This document shows positions 1 through 5,426 of a DNA stretch of 19,834 nucleotides, piece by piece. How positions within the stretch are numbered: the stretch's first letter is position 1; every line of letters begins with the position of its first letter. The stretch is taken from positions 1-19,834 of the forward strand of contig JBHHYU010000059.1 of NCBI GenBank assembly GCA_046757725.1, in the 5' to 3' direction. The translations under genes were made by a program, and so were the position numbers. The stretch is from JBHHYU01 sp046757725 (GTDB lineage Bacteria; Desulfobacterota; Binatia; UBA9968). The notes below the pieces were generated by a model that saw only the letters and a program-made list of their open reading frames with translations, ran no database searches and was not told the origin of the DNA.

Positions 1-58
1 GTGAAAGGGGCGTCTAGCAACAGCATGCAGCAGACGGCGCTGCGCAAAGTGATAGAGG

Positions 59-1086
59 GGGTCAGGTCTATTGATTCTTATTTTTTCCTATGGTAAGAGC
101 CTCTTATGGCGCGACCCCTACGTATCGAGTACCCGGGAGCCTACTACCATGTAACGTCGCGTGGAAACGAACGAAAAACGATCTTTCGAGATCCCCCAGA
201 CCGCAGGAAATTCCTCGAGCTTCTATCTTCGTGCGTGGAGCAGTTCAAGGTACGCCTCCACGCCTACGTTCTCATGAACAATCACTATCACCTGCTTGCG
301 GAGACTCCCGAGGGTGAGCTTAGTCGTGCGATAAGATACCTCAATGGCGTCTACACCCAGTACTTCAACCGTCGTCACAGGCGGGTTGGACACCTGTATC
401 AAGGCCGTTACAAGGCGATCCTAATCGATAAGGGTGCCTATCTGGTAGAACTCAGCCGCTACATTCATCTCAATCCGTATAGGGTGAGGGTTGGGAGCAA
501 AGAGCCGTTTGTTTATCGGTGGAGCAGTCTGAGGGCATATGTAGGAAAGGAAAAAGCACCCCCGTGGTTAATCACTGATGAGATTTTGGGCTCATTTGGC
601 CGCAGGCGAAGAGCAGCCGAAAGACGCTACGCAGAGTTTGTTAGAGACGCCATGCGCAGCGAGGTTAGGACCCCGTGGACAAACGTGCAATGGCAGAGCC
701 TATTAGGGTCGAAGGCTTTTGTAGAGGAGATCGAGGCACGGTTTTTACGCAATCGGGAAGGGGAGTTGACCGAACTCAGTGGGCTAAGGGAGTCTAGAAG
801 GCGGTTGGAGGCAGAGCAAGTACTGGAGGTGGTTTGCAGGCATTATAGGATCACGAAAGGAGACCTCAGCAAGCGCTCGCACGGTTACACCGAGACAAGA
901 CAGATAGCGAGTTACTTTCTGAGGCGGTATAGCATGATGACGTTAAAGGAGATAGGCAGGAAGGTGGGATTGCATTATAGTACGGTCGGGAACGTGGTGC
1001 GAGAGCTGGCAGGGCATAGGGATCGCCAGCAGCGTCAGAATTTCACAGAGATTGAGCTGGAAATTAAGAAACCATAGACCTGACCC
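59..1086 (+). mobile_element. RAYT-type transposase unit with short inverted repeats
   Basis: A perfect 12-bp inverted repeat, gggtcaggtcta at 59-70 and tagacctgaccc at 1075-1086, encloses a single transposase gene. The right repeat overlaps the gene's TAG stop. I infer that these repeats mark the ends of the mobile unit or the palindromic recognition sequence of its transposase. The unit ends 8 bp before the first attC site of the cassette array, so it probably inserted into, or just upstream of, the end of a cassette. No target-site duplication was evident. Confidence 0.6.
106..1077 (+). CDS. REP-associated tyrosine transposase (Y1_Tnp / IS200-like HUH family) with C-terminal DnaA-like HTH
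   Basis: The 323-residue protein is a Y1 transposase of the REP-associated (RAYT) type, a single-strand DNA endonuclease. It starts with the usual family N-terminus (MARPLRIEYPGAYYHVTSRG). It has the metal-binding HUH motif H60-Y-H62 in MNNHYHLLAE and the probable nucleophile Y119 in SRYIHLNPYR. Residues about 265-310 (ETRQIASYFLRR, then LKEIGRKVGLHYSTV) form a helix-turn-helix like the C-terminal domain of DnaA, which many longer members of this family carry. All expected catalytic residues are present and the length is normal, so it looks intact. RAYTs are known to act on small palindromic REP elements. The hairpin-rich repeats at 8778 and 19793 are possible substrates, but this is inference only. 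Confidence 0.9.
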   Translation: MARPLRIEYPGAYYHVTSRGNERKTIFRDPPDRRKFLELLSSCVEQFKVRLHAYVLMNNHYHLLAETPEGELSRAIRYLNGVYTQYFNRRHRRVGHLYQGRYKAILIDKGAYLVELSRYIHLNPYRVRVGSKEPFVYRWSSLRAYVGKEKAPPWLITDEILGSFGRRRRAAERRYAEFVRDAMRSEVRTPWTNVQWQSLLGSKAFVEEIEARFLRNREGELTELSGLRESRRRLEAEQVLEVVCRHYRITKGDLSKRSHGYTETRQIASYFLRRYSMMTLKEIGRKVGLHYSTVGNVVRELAGHRDRQQRQNFTEIELEIKKP

Positions 1087-1094
1087 TAATCCTG

Positions 1095-1193
1095 CTCTAA
1101 CTATCCGTTCCACTTGACCGCCGCCCGCTTGCGGATCTGAGTAAACGAGAAAGGGCACGGTGGGGCGGCGGCAAGTGATCGGTGACGTTATCT
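1095..1193 (+). other. attC: attC recombination site (99 bp), closes the cassette lying to the left
   Basis: R'' box CTCTAAC at 1095-1101 and R' box GTTATCT at 1187-1193 bound a foldable stretch. CACTTGACCGCCGCCC (from 1111) pairs with GGGCGGCGGCAAGTG (ending about 1177) with one mismatch, leaving a central loop of about 35 bp. The sequence differs from the 79-bp attC family found further right. The cassette it once closed would lie to the left, where the transposase unit now sits. Expected cleavage is between G1187 and T1188. Confidence 0.75.
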
Positions 1194-1246
1194 TCACCGT
1201 CCAACCTACGACTGAGTTGCCTTGTCGCTCAATTTGTGCCAATCTT

Positions 1247-1261
1247 ACCTGTAAGACAGGT
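1247..1261. promoter_or_regulatory. possible antitoxin operator upstream of vapB (first module)
   Basis: ACCTGT-AAG-ACAGGT is a perfect 6-bp dyad just before the ribosome binding site (agaggaga, 1263-1270) of the AbrB-type antitoxin gene. AbrB/MazE-fold antitoxins usually repress their own operon by binding such dyads. I see only weak promoter hexamers nearby (TTGCCT at 1217, TTGTCG at 1222). Confidence 0.4.
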
Positions 1262-1274
1262 TAGAGGAGATTCT

Positions 1275-1538
1275 ATGTCCACACTTGCAACAACAAAGAT
1301 GTCGTCGAAGGGGCAAGTTGTTATTCCTGAGGATGTCCGGTTACGGCTGGGCCTAGAGGCCGGTGAGCAGTTTGTGGTGGTAGCCGACAGGGACGTAGTG
1401 ATTCTAAAGCGTATCGCCCCTCCCTCAATGCGTGATTTCGATGGGCTTGTTCGCCAGGCGCGAAGGCAGGCTCGCGATGTTGGAATGAAGCGTTCGGACG
1501 TGCAAGCAGCCGTACAAAAAGTTCGAACGCGATATTGA
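1275..1538 (+). CDS. vapB: AbrB/MazE-fold (SpoVT-AbrB) antitoxin, VapB type
   Basis: An 87-residue swapped-hairpin AbrB protein. MSSKGQVVIPEDVRLRLGL and the following GEQFVVVADRDVVILKR make the DNA-binding beta domain (residues about 8-50). The C-terminal helix region (about 55-87) is expected to wrap and block the toxin. The ATG at 1275 is chosen over upstream in-frame starts because agaggaga lies 4 bp in front of it. The stop overlaps the toxin's TTG start (TTGA), a normal sign of translational coupling in toxin-antitoxin operons. It is carried on the cassette that begins at T1188. Confidence 0.88.
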   Translation: MSTLATTKMSSKGQVVIPEDVRLRLGLEAGEQFVVVADRDVVILKRIAPPSMRDFDGLVRQARRQARDVGMKRSDVQAAVQKVRTRY

Positions 1539-1945
1539 AGCTCGTCTTGGACACGAACGTGTTCGTTTCAGGTGTTTTCTTCGGAGGGATACCCGGACGG
1601 ATCTTGTCTGCATGGCGAGATGGTACGATCACACTGGTAGTGTCACCAGAAATTCTTGATGAGTACGAGGCGACTGGTCAACGGCTGGCTGCCGATTTTC
1701 CCGGGGTCGATCTCGATCCACTCATTGCTTTGGTGGCAAAGGAAGGAACTGTGGTGCAGGCTCGACCTTTACCCGAAGCTATCTGTGACGATCCCGATGA
1801 TGACATGTTCTTGGCGTGTGCGATTGCCTCTGGTGCAGAGATTATCGTGAGCGGGGATCGCGCTCTTCTACGTGCGTCTGGGTACGGGGGTGTGGAAGTA
1901 TTAAGCCCTCGAACATTCGTTGACCGTTACCTGAAAAAGCTGTAA
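1535..1945 (+). CDS. vapC: PIN-domain toxin ribonuclease (COG1569 type, VapC-like)
   Basis: A 136-residue PIN-domain protein, predicted to be a Mg2+-dependent RNase held inactive by the antitoxin encoded just upstream. The acidic residues are in place: D6 in LVLDTNVF, E43 in PEILDEYE, D90 in DDPDDDMFLA and D108 in IVSGDRALL. The length and the SPEILDEY motif fit the 'putative toxin component, PIN family' group. The start is TTG at 1535, overlapping the antitoxin stop, and it gives the expected N-terminus MKLVLDTN. The gene ends 13 bp before the closing attC. Confidence 0.88.
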   Translation: MKLVLDTNVFVSGVFFGGIPGRILSAWRDGTITLVVSPEILDEYEATGQRLAADFPGVDLDPLIALVAKEGTVVQARPLPEAICDDPDDDMFLACAIASGAEIIVSGDRALLRASGYGGVEVLSPRTFVDRYLKKL

Positions 1946-1958
1946 CTGAGAAAGAGAA

Positions 1959-2037
1959 AGATAACCACCGGCTTGGGACAGACCTTCGTCCCGTTGCTCT
2001 TTTGGCGGGACTCGGCAGCTCAGCCTGAGCGTTCGGC
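1959..2037 (+). other. attC: attC site (79-bp family), end of first vapBC cassette
   Basis: R'' AGATAAC (1959-1965) and R' GTTCGGC (2031-2037). The body AACCACCGGCTTG...GACAGACC pairs with GACTCGGCAGCTCAGCC, the layout shared with the sites at 3547, 6350 and 7052. AGATAAC is the reverse complement of GTTATCT, the start of this same cassette at 1187-1193, so 1188-2031 is one complete cassette. Cleavage is expected after G2031. Confidence 0.88.
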
Positions 2038-2120
2038 GTACCAGCTGCCATGCGGGGGCTCGTGAGATGTCGAGAGAGAAGGTGGTGTTAGATCCGTCGC
2101 AAGGCACCTGTGTGTTTTGG

Positions 2121-2149
2121 TTGCGTTCCTCGGCCAGTTGGTGTATGGT
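2121..2149 (+). promoter_or_regulatory. promoter of second vapBC, spaced for a leaderless transcript
   Basis: TTGCGT at 2121-2126 and TATGGT at 2144-2149 are separated by 17 bp. The antitoxin ATG at 2156 lies 7 bp after the last base of the -10 box, where transcription normally starts, and no Shine-Dalgarno sequence precedes it. Direct repeats TGTATGG at 2142-2148 and 2153-2159, 11 bp apart, overlap the -10 box and the start codon and may be the repressor site. Confidence 0.55.
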
Positions 2150-2155
2150 GAATGT

Positions 2156-2383
2156 ATGGCGCGCTTAATTTCGACAACGGTTCGTCTCGAAGAGGAGGAC
2201 GTACGGGCGCTGAAAAGGGCTCGGGCGGCAGGTTACTCTGCCTCGGAACTGATTCGCAAGGGCTTGCGCGTGGTGGCGTCGCGATACTACACCGGACGGC
2301 GTGCCCCCTCGACGCGTCTCTTCGAGTCGACTGACACCAAGCTGGGAGACGAATCTGAGCTCTTCCGGGATCTTGAAGGTTGA
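2156..2383 (+). CDS. vapB: ribbon-helix-helix antitoxin, VapB type
   Basis: A 75-residue protein. STTVRLEEEDVRALKRARAA followed by GYSASELIRKGLRVVASRYY is a typical ribbon-helix-helix DNA-binding domain (about 5-43). The C-terminal tail with TRLFESTDTKLGDESELFRD is the likely toxin-binding segment. The ATG at 2156 matches the family N-terminus; an upstream in-frame start at 2117 would add residues unlike the family and has no better ribosome site. The gene overlaps the toxin start as TTGA. It is the first gene of the cassette starting at T2032. Confidence 0.82.
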   Translation: MARLISTTVRLEEEDVRALKRARAAGYSASELIRKGLRVVASRYYTGRRAPSTRLFESTDTKLGDESELFRDLEG

Positions 2384-2811
2384 TTCCGCCAATCGTTACT
2401 GATACCGGTGGCCTTCTGCGAGCGCTCGCTTGCACTGCCGACAGCAAACCAACCTTTCCTGAGTATGAAAATGTTCTGACTTCTGCGAGTCTGGTCGTTG
2501 TGCCGGCGCTCGTACTCGCCGAGGTGGACTATTTTCTTCGGGAGAACCGGCCAGCCATGCGAAAGCTTGTCGCCGAGATTTTTGACCCGGGGACACGGTA
2601 CGAGTATGAGCTACCGATCCCGTCCGACATTGTTCGAGCGCTTGAACTCGACGCTAGATTCAGGGAGCTGAAGTTAGGACTGGTCGATGGCATGGTCATT
2701 GCTGTCGCTGAGCGACGACGGGTGTACCGGGTTCTGACGACAGATCGCCGAGATTTCGGTGCGATCCGGGTTGGACCACGTCTTGGCCGCGCACTTGAGT
2801 TGCTTCCATGA
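2380..2811 (+). CDS. vapC: PIN-domain toxin ribonuclease, VapC type
   Basis: A 143-residue PIN-domain RNase toxin, distinct in sequence from the one at 1535. Its acidic residues are D8 (VTDTGGLL), E48 (ALVLAEVDYFL), D103 (LGLVDGMVIAVAE) and D122 (LTTDRRDFGAI). The start is TTG at 2380, overlapping the antitoxin's TGA, so the two genes are probably translationally coupled. The product is expected to be neutralised by the ribbon-helix-helix antitoxin upstream. The attC closing the cassette begins 16 bp after the stop. Confidence 0.87.
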   Translation: MIPPIVTDTGGLLRALACTADSKPTFPEYENVLTSASLVVVPALVLAEVDYFLRENRPAMRKLVAEIFDPGTRYEYELPIPSDIVRALELDARFRELKLGLVDGMVIAVAERRRVYRVLTTDRRDFGAIRVGPRLGRALELLP

Positions 2812-2827
2812 GCAGGTACCAAGGGCC

Positions 2828-2887
2828 GCCGAACCCTTGGGTTGAGAAGGACGCTAAGAAGCGCGCCTCTCACCCAAAACGTTATGC
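2828..2887 (+). other. attC: attC site (60-bp type), end of second vapBC cassette
   Basis: R'' GCCGAAC (2828-2834) and R' GTTATGC (2881-2887). TTGGGTTGAGA pairs with TCTCACCCAA with a single unpaired T, the kind of extrahelical base that orients integrase on folded attC bottom strands. CGCCGAAC is the exact reverse complement of the cassette start GTTCGGCG at 2031, confirming 2032-2881 as one cassette. The top-strand sequence cgctaagaagcgc in its loop is repeated inverted (gcgcttcttagcg) at about 2892-2904, just inside the next cassette. Confidence 0.82.
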
Positions 2888-2907
2888 GGTGGCGCTTCTT
2901 AGCGCTA

Positions 2908-2942
2908 TTGACAACTGTCACGTGACGGATTACACTTAATCC
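2908..2942 (+). promoter_or_regulatory. strong higBA promoter with dyad operator; leaderless spacing
   Basis: TTGACA (2908-2913), a 17-bp spacer and TACACT (2931-2936) give a near-consensus sigma-70 promoter. The dyad GGATTA-CACT-TAATCC (2927-2942) covers the -10 box, and the palindrome GTCACGTGAC (2917-2926) sits in the spacer. Both are candidate binding sites for the HigA antitoxin. The GTG start codon at 2943 is 7 bp after the -10 box, so the transcript should begin at the start codon itself; there is no Shine-Dalgarno sequence. Confidence 0.7.
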
Positions 2943-3224
2943 GTGATCAAAACGTTTGCCGACCGGCACACGCAAGAGTTGTACGATACAGGGAAGTCGA
3001 AACGATTCCCTTCGGAAATTTGGAAAAGGGCTCTGCGGAGACTGGAATTCGTCGATTTGGCAACCCGCTTGGAAGACCTGAGGGTTCCTCCCAGCAACCG
3101 ACTCCATAAATTGTCAAAGGACCGAGCAGGCCAGTATTCCATTTTTGTGAACAACCAGTGGAGGATTTGTTTTCGGTTCGTTGACGGTGACGCCTATGAC
3201 GTCAAAATGACCGACTACCACTAA
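2943..3224 (+). CDS. higB: HigB/RelE-superfamily toxin (mRNA interferase)
   Basis: A 93-residue RelE-fold toxin of the HigB (PF05015-like) group, expected to cleave mRNA on the ribosome. The family pattern is clear: MIKTFADRHTQELYDTGKS at the start, a KRALRRLEFVDLATRLEDLR helix, PPSNRLHKLSKDRAGQYSI, and QWRICFRFVDGDAYDVKMTDYH at the end. GTG at 2943 yields the standard N-terminus. Toxin comes before antitoxin, the usual higBA order. It is the first gene of the cassette that starts at T2882. Confidence 0.92.
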   Translation: MIKTFADRHTQELYDTGKSKRFPSEIWKRALRRLEFVDLATRLEDLRVPPSNRLHKLSKDRAGQYSIFVNNQWRICFRFVDGDAYDVKMTDYH

Positions 3225-3237
3225 ATTGAGGTGCGAT

Positions 3238-3552
3238 ATGAGCATTCCCAATAAAGGAAAAAGGAGGATTCGGCCCACTCATCCTGGTGAGATGCTGCGT
3301 GAGGACTTTCTACCGGATTACGGGCTGACGGTATCGGAGTTTGCCAAAGCCCTTGGAGTGTCGCGGCAAACCGTGAATGAGCTGCTACGGGAACGACGTG
3401 CAGTGAGCCCTGAAATGGCGTTGCGACTCTCTCGTTTGTTTGGGAATACGCCTGAATTTTGGCTTAACGCCCAGCGTGCCGTTGATCTCTGGGATGCTGC
3501 AAAGGATATAAAGAGCAAAATTGACCGTATTTCACCGCTGGATGCCGCATAA
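3238..3552 (+). CDS. higA: HigA antitoxin (XRE-family helix-turn-helix)
   Basis: A 104-residue HigA-type antitoxin. RIRPTHPGEMLREDFLPDYG is the hallmark start, followed by the XRE helix-turn-helix LTVSEFAKALGVSRQTVNEL (about 31-50) and SPEMALRLSRLFGNTPEFWLNAQ. ATG at 3238 is preferred because gaggtg (3228-3233) precedes it by 4 bp. The gene starts 13 bp after higB stops. It should bind HigB and repress the promoter at 2908. The TAA stop lies inside the R'' box of the attC site, so gene and recombination site overlap. Confidence 0.93.
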   Translation: MSIPNKGKRRIRPTHPGEMLREDFLPDYGLTVSEFAKALGVSRQTVNELLRERRAVSPEMALRLSRLFGNTPEFWLNAQRAVDLWDAAKDIKSKIDRISPLDAA

Positions 3553-3625
3553 CCACCGGCTTGAGATAGACCTTCGTCCCGCCGCTTTGTGGGTGGGACT
3601 CGGCAGCTCAGCCTGAACGTTAGGC
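3547..3625 (+). other. attC: attC site (79-bp family), end of higBA cassette
   Basis: R'' GCATAAC (3547-3553, containing the higA stop) and R' GTTAGGC (3619-3625). The body is nearly identical to those at 1959, 6350 and 7052 (CCACCGGCTTGAG...GACC / GGGACTCGGCAGCTCAGCC). CCGCATAAC is the reverse complement of the cassette start GTTATGCGG at 2881, so 2882-3619 is one cassette. Confidence 0.9.
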
Positions 3626-3697
3626 CTATTTCAATCGGAGACAATCCGCCTGATGCTGAGCAGGGGTGGGTTGGTCTGGCGAATTAATTTAACTGTC

Positions 3698-3712
3698 TGA
3701 TATATTGGACGA
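3698..3712 (+). promoter_or_regulatory. hicAB extended -10 promoter, leaderless spacing
   Basis: TG-A-TATATT at 3698-3706 is an extended -10 element; no good -35 hexamer lies at the normal distance. The GTG start codon of hicA at 3713 is 7 bp after the -10 box and has no Shine-Dalgarno sequence, so the mRNA is likely to be leaderless, as for the two preceding cassettes. Confidence 0.45.
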
Positions 3713-3910
3713 GTGAAGGTTCGCGAGGTAATTCGTCTGCTGGAAAGGGAAGGGTGGCAGCTGGTAGTGACCCAGGGGAGTCACAGGCAATTCAAACATC
3801 CGAGGAAACCTGGCCGTGTAACCGTTAGTGGCCATCCGGGAGACGACATGCCTAAAGGCACGCTGGGTTCAGTGCTGCGACAGGCTGGGATTAAAGGAGC
3901 GAAGCGATGA
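3713..3910 (+). CDS. hicA: HicA mRNA interferase toxin
   Basis: A 65-residue HicA toxin with a double-stranded-RNA-binding-like fold that cleaves mRNA. MKVREVIRLLEREGWQLV is the standard N-terminus. The catalytic histidine is H24 in TQGSHRQFKHP, and VTVSGHPGDDMPKGTLGSVL with the terminal RQAGI follows. It is full length for the family. GTG at 3713 is the start and the gene overlaps hicB as ATGA. It is the first gene of the cassette beginning at T3620. Confidence 0.94.
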   Translation: MKVREVIRLLEREGWQLVVTQGSHRQFKHPRKPGRVTVSGHPGDDMPKGTLGSVLRQAGIKGAKR

Positions 3911-4170
3911 AAAAACTACAGTACTTGGTTCGTATTAATAAAGATCCTGATAGCGATTGGGGAGCTTCGGTGCCTGACCTGCCGGGCTGTGTTGCAACCG
4001 GGAAAACAATTGATATGGCTCTTCGGCGGATTCAGGGTGCCATCGCACTTCATCTCCGCGGCTTGCGTACAGATGGCATCAAACCTCCTACCCCTCGACA
4101 CCGTTCGGTTACACCGAGGCGCACGCCACGAGAGGTGGATTTCTATGCGACGGTAGAGGTAGCGGCCTAA
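3907..4170 (+). CDS. hicB: HicB antitoxin
   Basis: An 87-residue HicB-type protein with the partially degraded RNase H-like fold: YLVRINKDPDSDWGASVPDLPGCVATGKTIDMAL, followed by IQGAIALHLRGLRTDGIKPPTP. It is expected to bind and neutralise HicA. I see no C-terminal helix-turn-helix or ribbon-helix-helix of the kind longer HicB proteins have, so autoregulation is uncertain. It is translationally coupled to hicA by the ATGA overlap. The TAA stop lies inside the R'' sequence GGCCTAAC, so this gene, like higA and mazF, runs into its attC box. Confidence 0.92.
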   Translation: MKKLQYLVRINKDPDSDWGASVPDLPGCVATGKTIDMALRRIQGAIALHLRGLRTDGIKPPTPRHRSVTPRRTPREVDFYATVEVAA

Positions 4171-4235
4171 CCACTTATGAGGCCCCCGGTTGTCAAGACG
4201 ACAAAACTCCGTTGACGAAACGGCGGTTCGCCTCA
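4165..4235 (+). other. attC remnant at the end of the hicAB cassette
   Basis: GGCCTAAC at 4164-4171 is the exact reverse complement of the cassette start GTTAGGCC (3619-3626), so it must be this cassette's R'' box. AACCAC continues like the 79-bp family, but the sequence then diverges. TGAGGC (4178-4183) can pair with GCCTCA (4230-4235), yet no GTTRRRY R' box follows. The best approximation, GTTCGCC at 4226, does not fold with R''. I read this as a truncated or decayed attC. Confidence 0.45.
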
Positions 4236-4381
4236 GTAGCGACCTCAATCTGGGCAATGTCAGATGTAAGGATGGGGTCACCTATGAAAAACGCCGTCAA
4301 GAGGGTAAAGGCCTCCGTGAGCGGCATCGCGTCTTGTAAGGTAGTATTAGCCCATGAGAACCGTTGGATGAGCCGTATTTG
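4193..4381 (-). pseudogene. open minus-strand frame, possible gene remnant
   Basis: Between upstream TGA (4382-4384) and its own TGA at 4193-4195, the minus strand is open for 62 codons with a protein-like composition (segments such as LTEAFTLLTAFFIGDPILTS and DIAQIEVATEANRRFVNG). The only ATG, at 4327, would give 44 residues, and there is no obvious ribosome site. I do not recognise a family. It fills most of the gap between hicB and the SDR gene and would be the only minus-strand coding in the array, so it may be a truncated gene or chance. Confidence 0.25.
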
Positions 4382-4415
4382 TCATTAACTTTCTGCAATA
4401 CTGAAAGGCTAGTAC

Positions 4416-5213
4416 GTGATGGTGGCATCTAATCTGTTTGATGTTTCTGGGCGCGTAGCGCTCATTACCGGCGCCTCCCGTGGCATAGGCCGGGCGATCG
4501 CTCAAGGCCTCACGGAGGCGGGCGCGAGCGTTGCACTCTGCAGTCGTACGCAAGCAGAACTTCTCCAGACTGCCGAAGAGATCCGTGCCCTGGGCGCACG
4601 GGCCGAGGCCTTTCCCGCCGACGTCGCGAGCGTGGTTGAGATCCAGGCACTCGTGCGCGATGTTCTCGACCGCATGGGACAGATCGATATCCTGGTGAAC
4701 GTAGCGGGCGCGAACCGTCGCAGACCCTCAACGGAGATCACGGAAGAGGATTGGGACACCGTGCTCGATCTGAATCTGAAGGGCCTGTTCTTCACCTCGC
4801 AGGCCGTCGGCCGATATTGGATCGATACCCACCGCTTCACCCCCGAGCATAATCGAGGAAAGGGCAAGATCATTAACATCGGCAGTATCGCGGGTGAGAT
4901 GGGCTTTCGCCGCGTCGCGCCCTATGCGGCGAGCAAGAGCGGCATGCTGGGAGTAACGCGTACCCTGGCCCTCGAGTGGGCAACAGAAGGCATCTGCGTG
5001 AACTGCCTCGCTCCTGGGTACGTTGAGACGCAGTTCACTAAGCCGCTGTTCGATGATCCGACCTTCACAACGGCGTTTCACAATCGTGTCCCGATGGGGC
5101 GGCGCGGTTACCCAGTTGACCTCGTTGGAGCTGCTGTTTTTCTTGCGGCGCCAGCAAGCGACTACCTCACCGGACAAACAATCGTGGTAGACGGCGGTTA
5201 TTTGATTGCGTGA
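4416..5213 (+). CDS. short-chain dehydrogenase/reductase (classical SDR)
   Basis: A 265-residue NAD(P)-dependent oxidoreductase with a complete classical SDR set: TGASRGIG (18-25) for the cofactor, NVAGA (95-99), N120, S157 in INIGSIAG, and the Y170-x3-K174 pair in PYAASKSG. PGYVETQFTKPLF and the C-terminal LTGQTIVVDGGYLIA are also typical. It resembles the gluconate 5-dehydrogenase / 3-oxoacyl-ACP reductase branch; the true substrate cannot be read from sequence. The start is GTG 4416 or ATG 4419 behind aaagg at 4404-4408. It is a lone gene, followed after about 94 bp by the attC at 5307, and appears to be the payload of a cassette whose left boundary is unclear. Confidence 0.9.
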   Translation: MMVASNLFDVSGRVALITGASRGIGRAIAQGLTEAGASVALCSRTQAELLQTAEEIRALGARAEAFPADVASVVEIQALVRDVLDRMGQIDILVNVAGANRRRPSTEITEEDWDTVLDLNLKGLFFTSQAVGRYWIDTHRFTPEHNRGKGKIINIGSIAGEMGFRRVAPYAASKSGMLGVTRTLALEWATEGICVNCLAPGYVETQFTKPLFDDPTFTTAFHNRVPMGRRGYPVDLVGAAVFLAAPASDYLTGQTIVVDGGYLIA

Positions 5214-5306
5214 CCTCCAGTGAAACGTTACCCCAGCGTGTGGGGTGCATAGCACCCAAGGTGGTGAAGAAGTGATCAAACGCTACGATTGCATTGTCGC
5301 GTTATT

Positions 5307-5364
5307 GTCTAACCTGGCGCTTCAGACCAATCGCTAAAAGCGCCGGCTGTGCTTTGCGTTATAC
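5307..5364 (+). other. attC: attC candidate (58-bp type) after the SDR gene
   Basis: R'' GTCTAAC (5307-5313) and R' GTTATAC (5358-5364) are a normal distance apart for short attC sites. TTCAGACC and GGCTGTGC can pair with one extra base on the left arm, and GCGC near R'' can meet GCG next to R'. A competing stem TGGCGCTT/AAGCGCC also exists. The matching start (GTTAGAC) for the cassette on its left was not found, so confidence is moderate. Confidence 0.6.
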
Positions 5365-5426
5365 TAGGTAACCAGGCCAGGAACCAAGCAATAAGAAGAT
5401 TGCGGAACTGTTACCGGGAGGAGAAC

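Noticed and set aside
1..105. Gene fragment at the left edge
   Set aside because: No open frame with protein character; only the left inverted repeat (59-70) and the transposase leader are recognisable.
2529..3107. 192-codon minus-strand frame opposite vapC and higB
   Set aside because: It spans an attC, a promoter and two well-supported genes on the + strand and has no recognisable protein features.
4226..4232. GTTCGCC as the R' box of the hicAB attC
   Set aside because: The intervening sequence forms separate small hairpins (TTGTC/GACAA, CCGTT/AACGG) instead of an attC fold, and nothing downstream starts or closes a matching cassette.
4728..5279. 183-codon minus-strand frame opposite the SDR gene
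   Set aside because: It is a shadow of the SDR reading frame, which has complete catalytic motifs.
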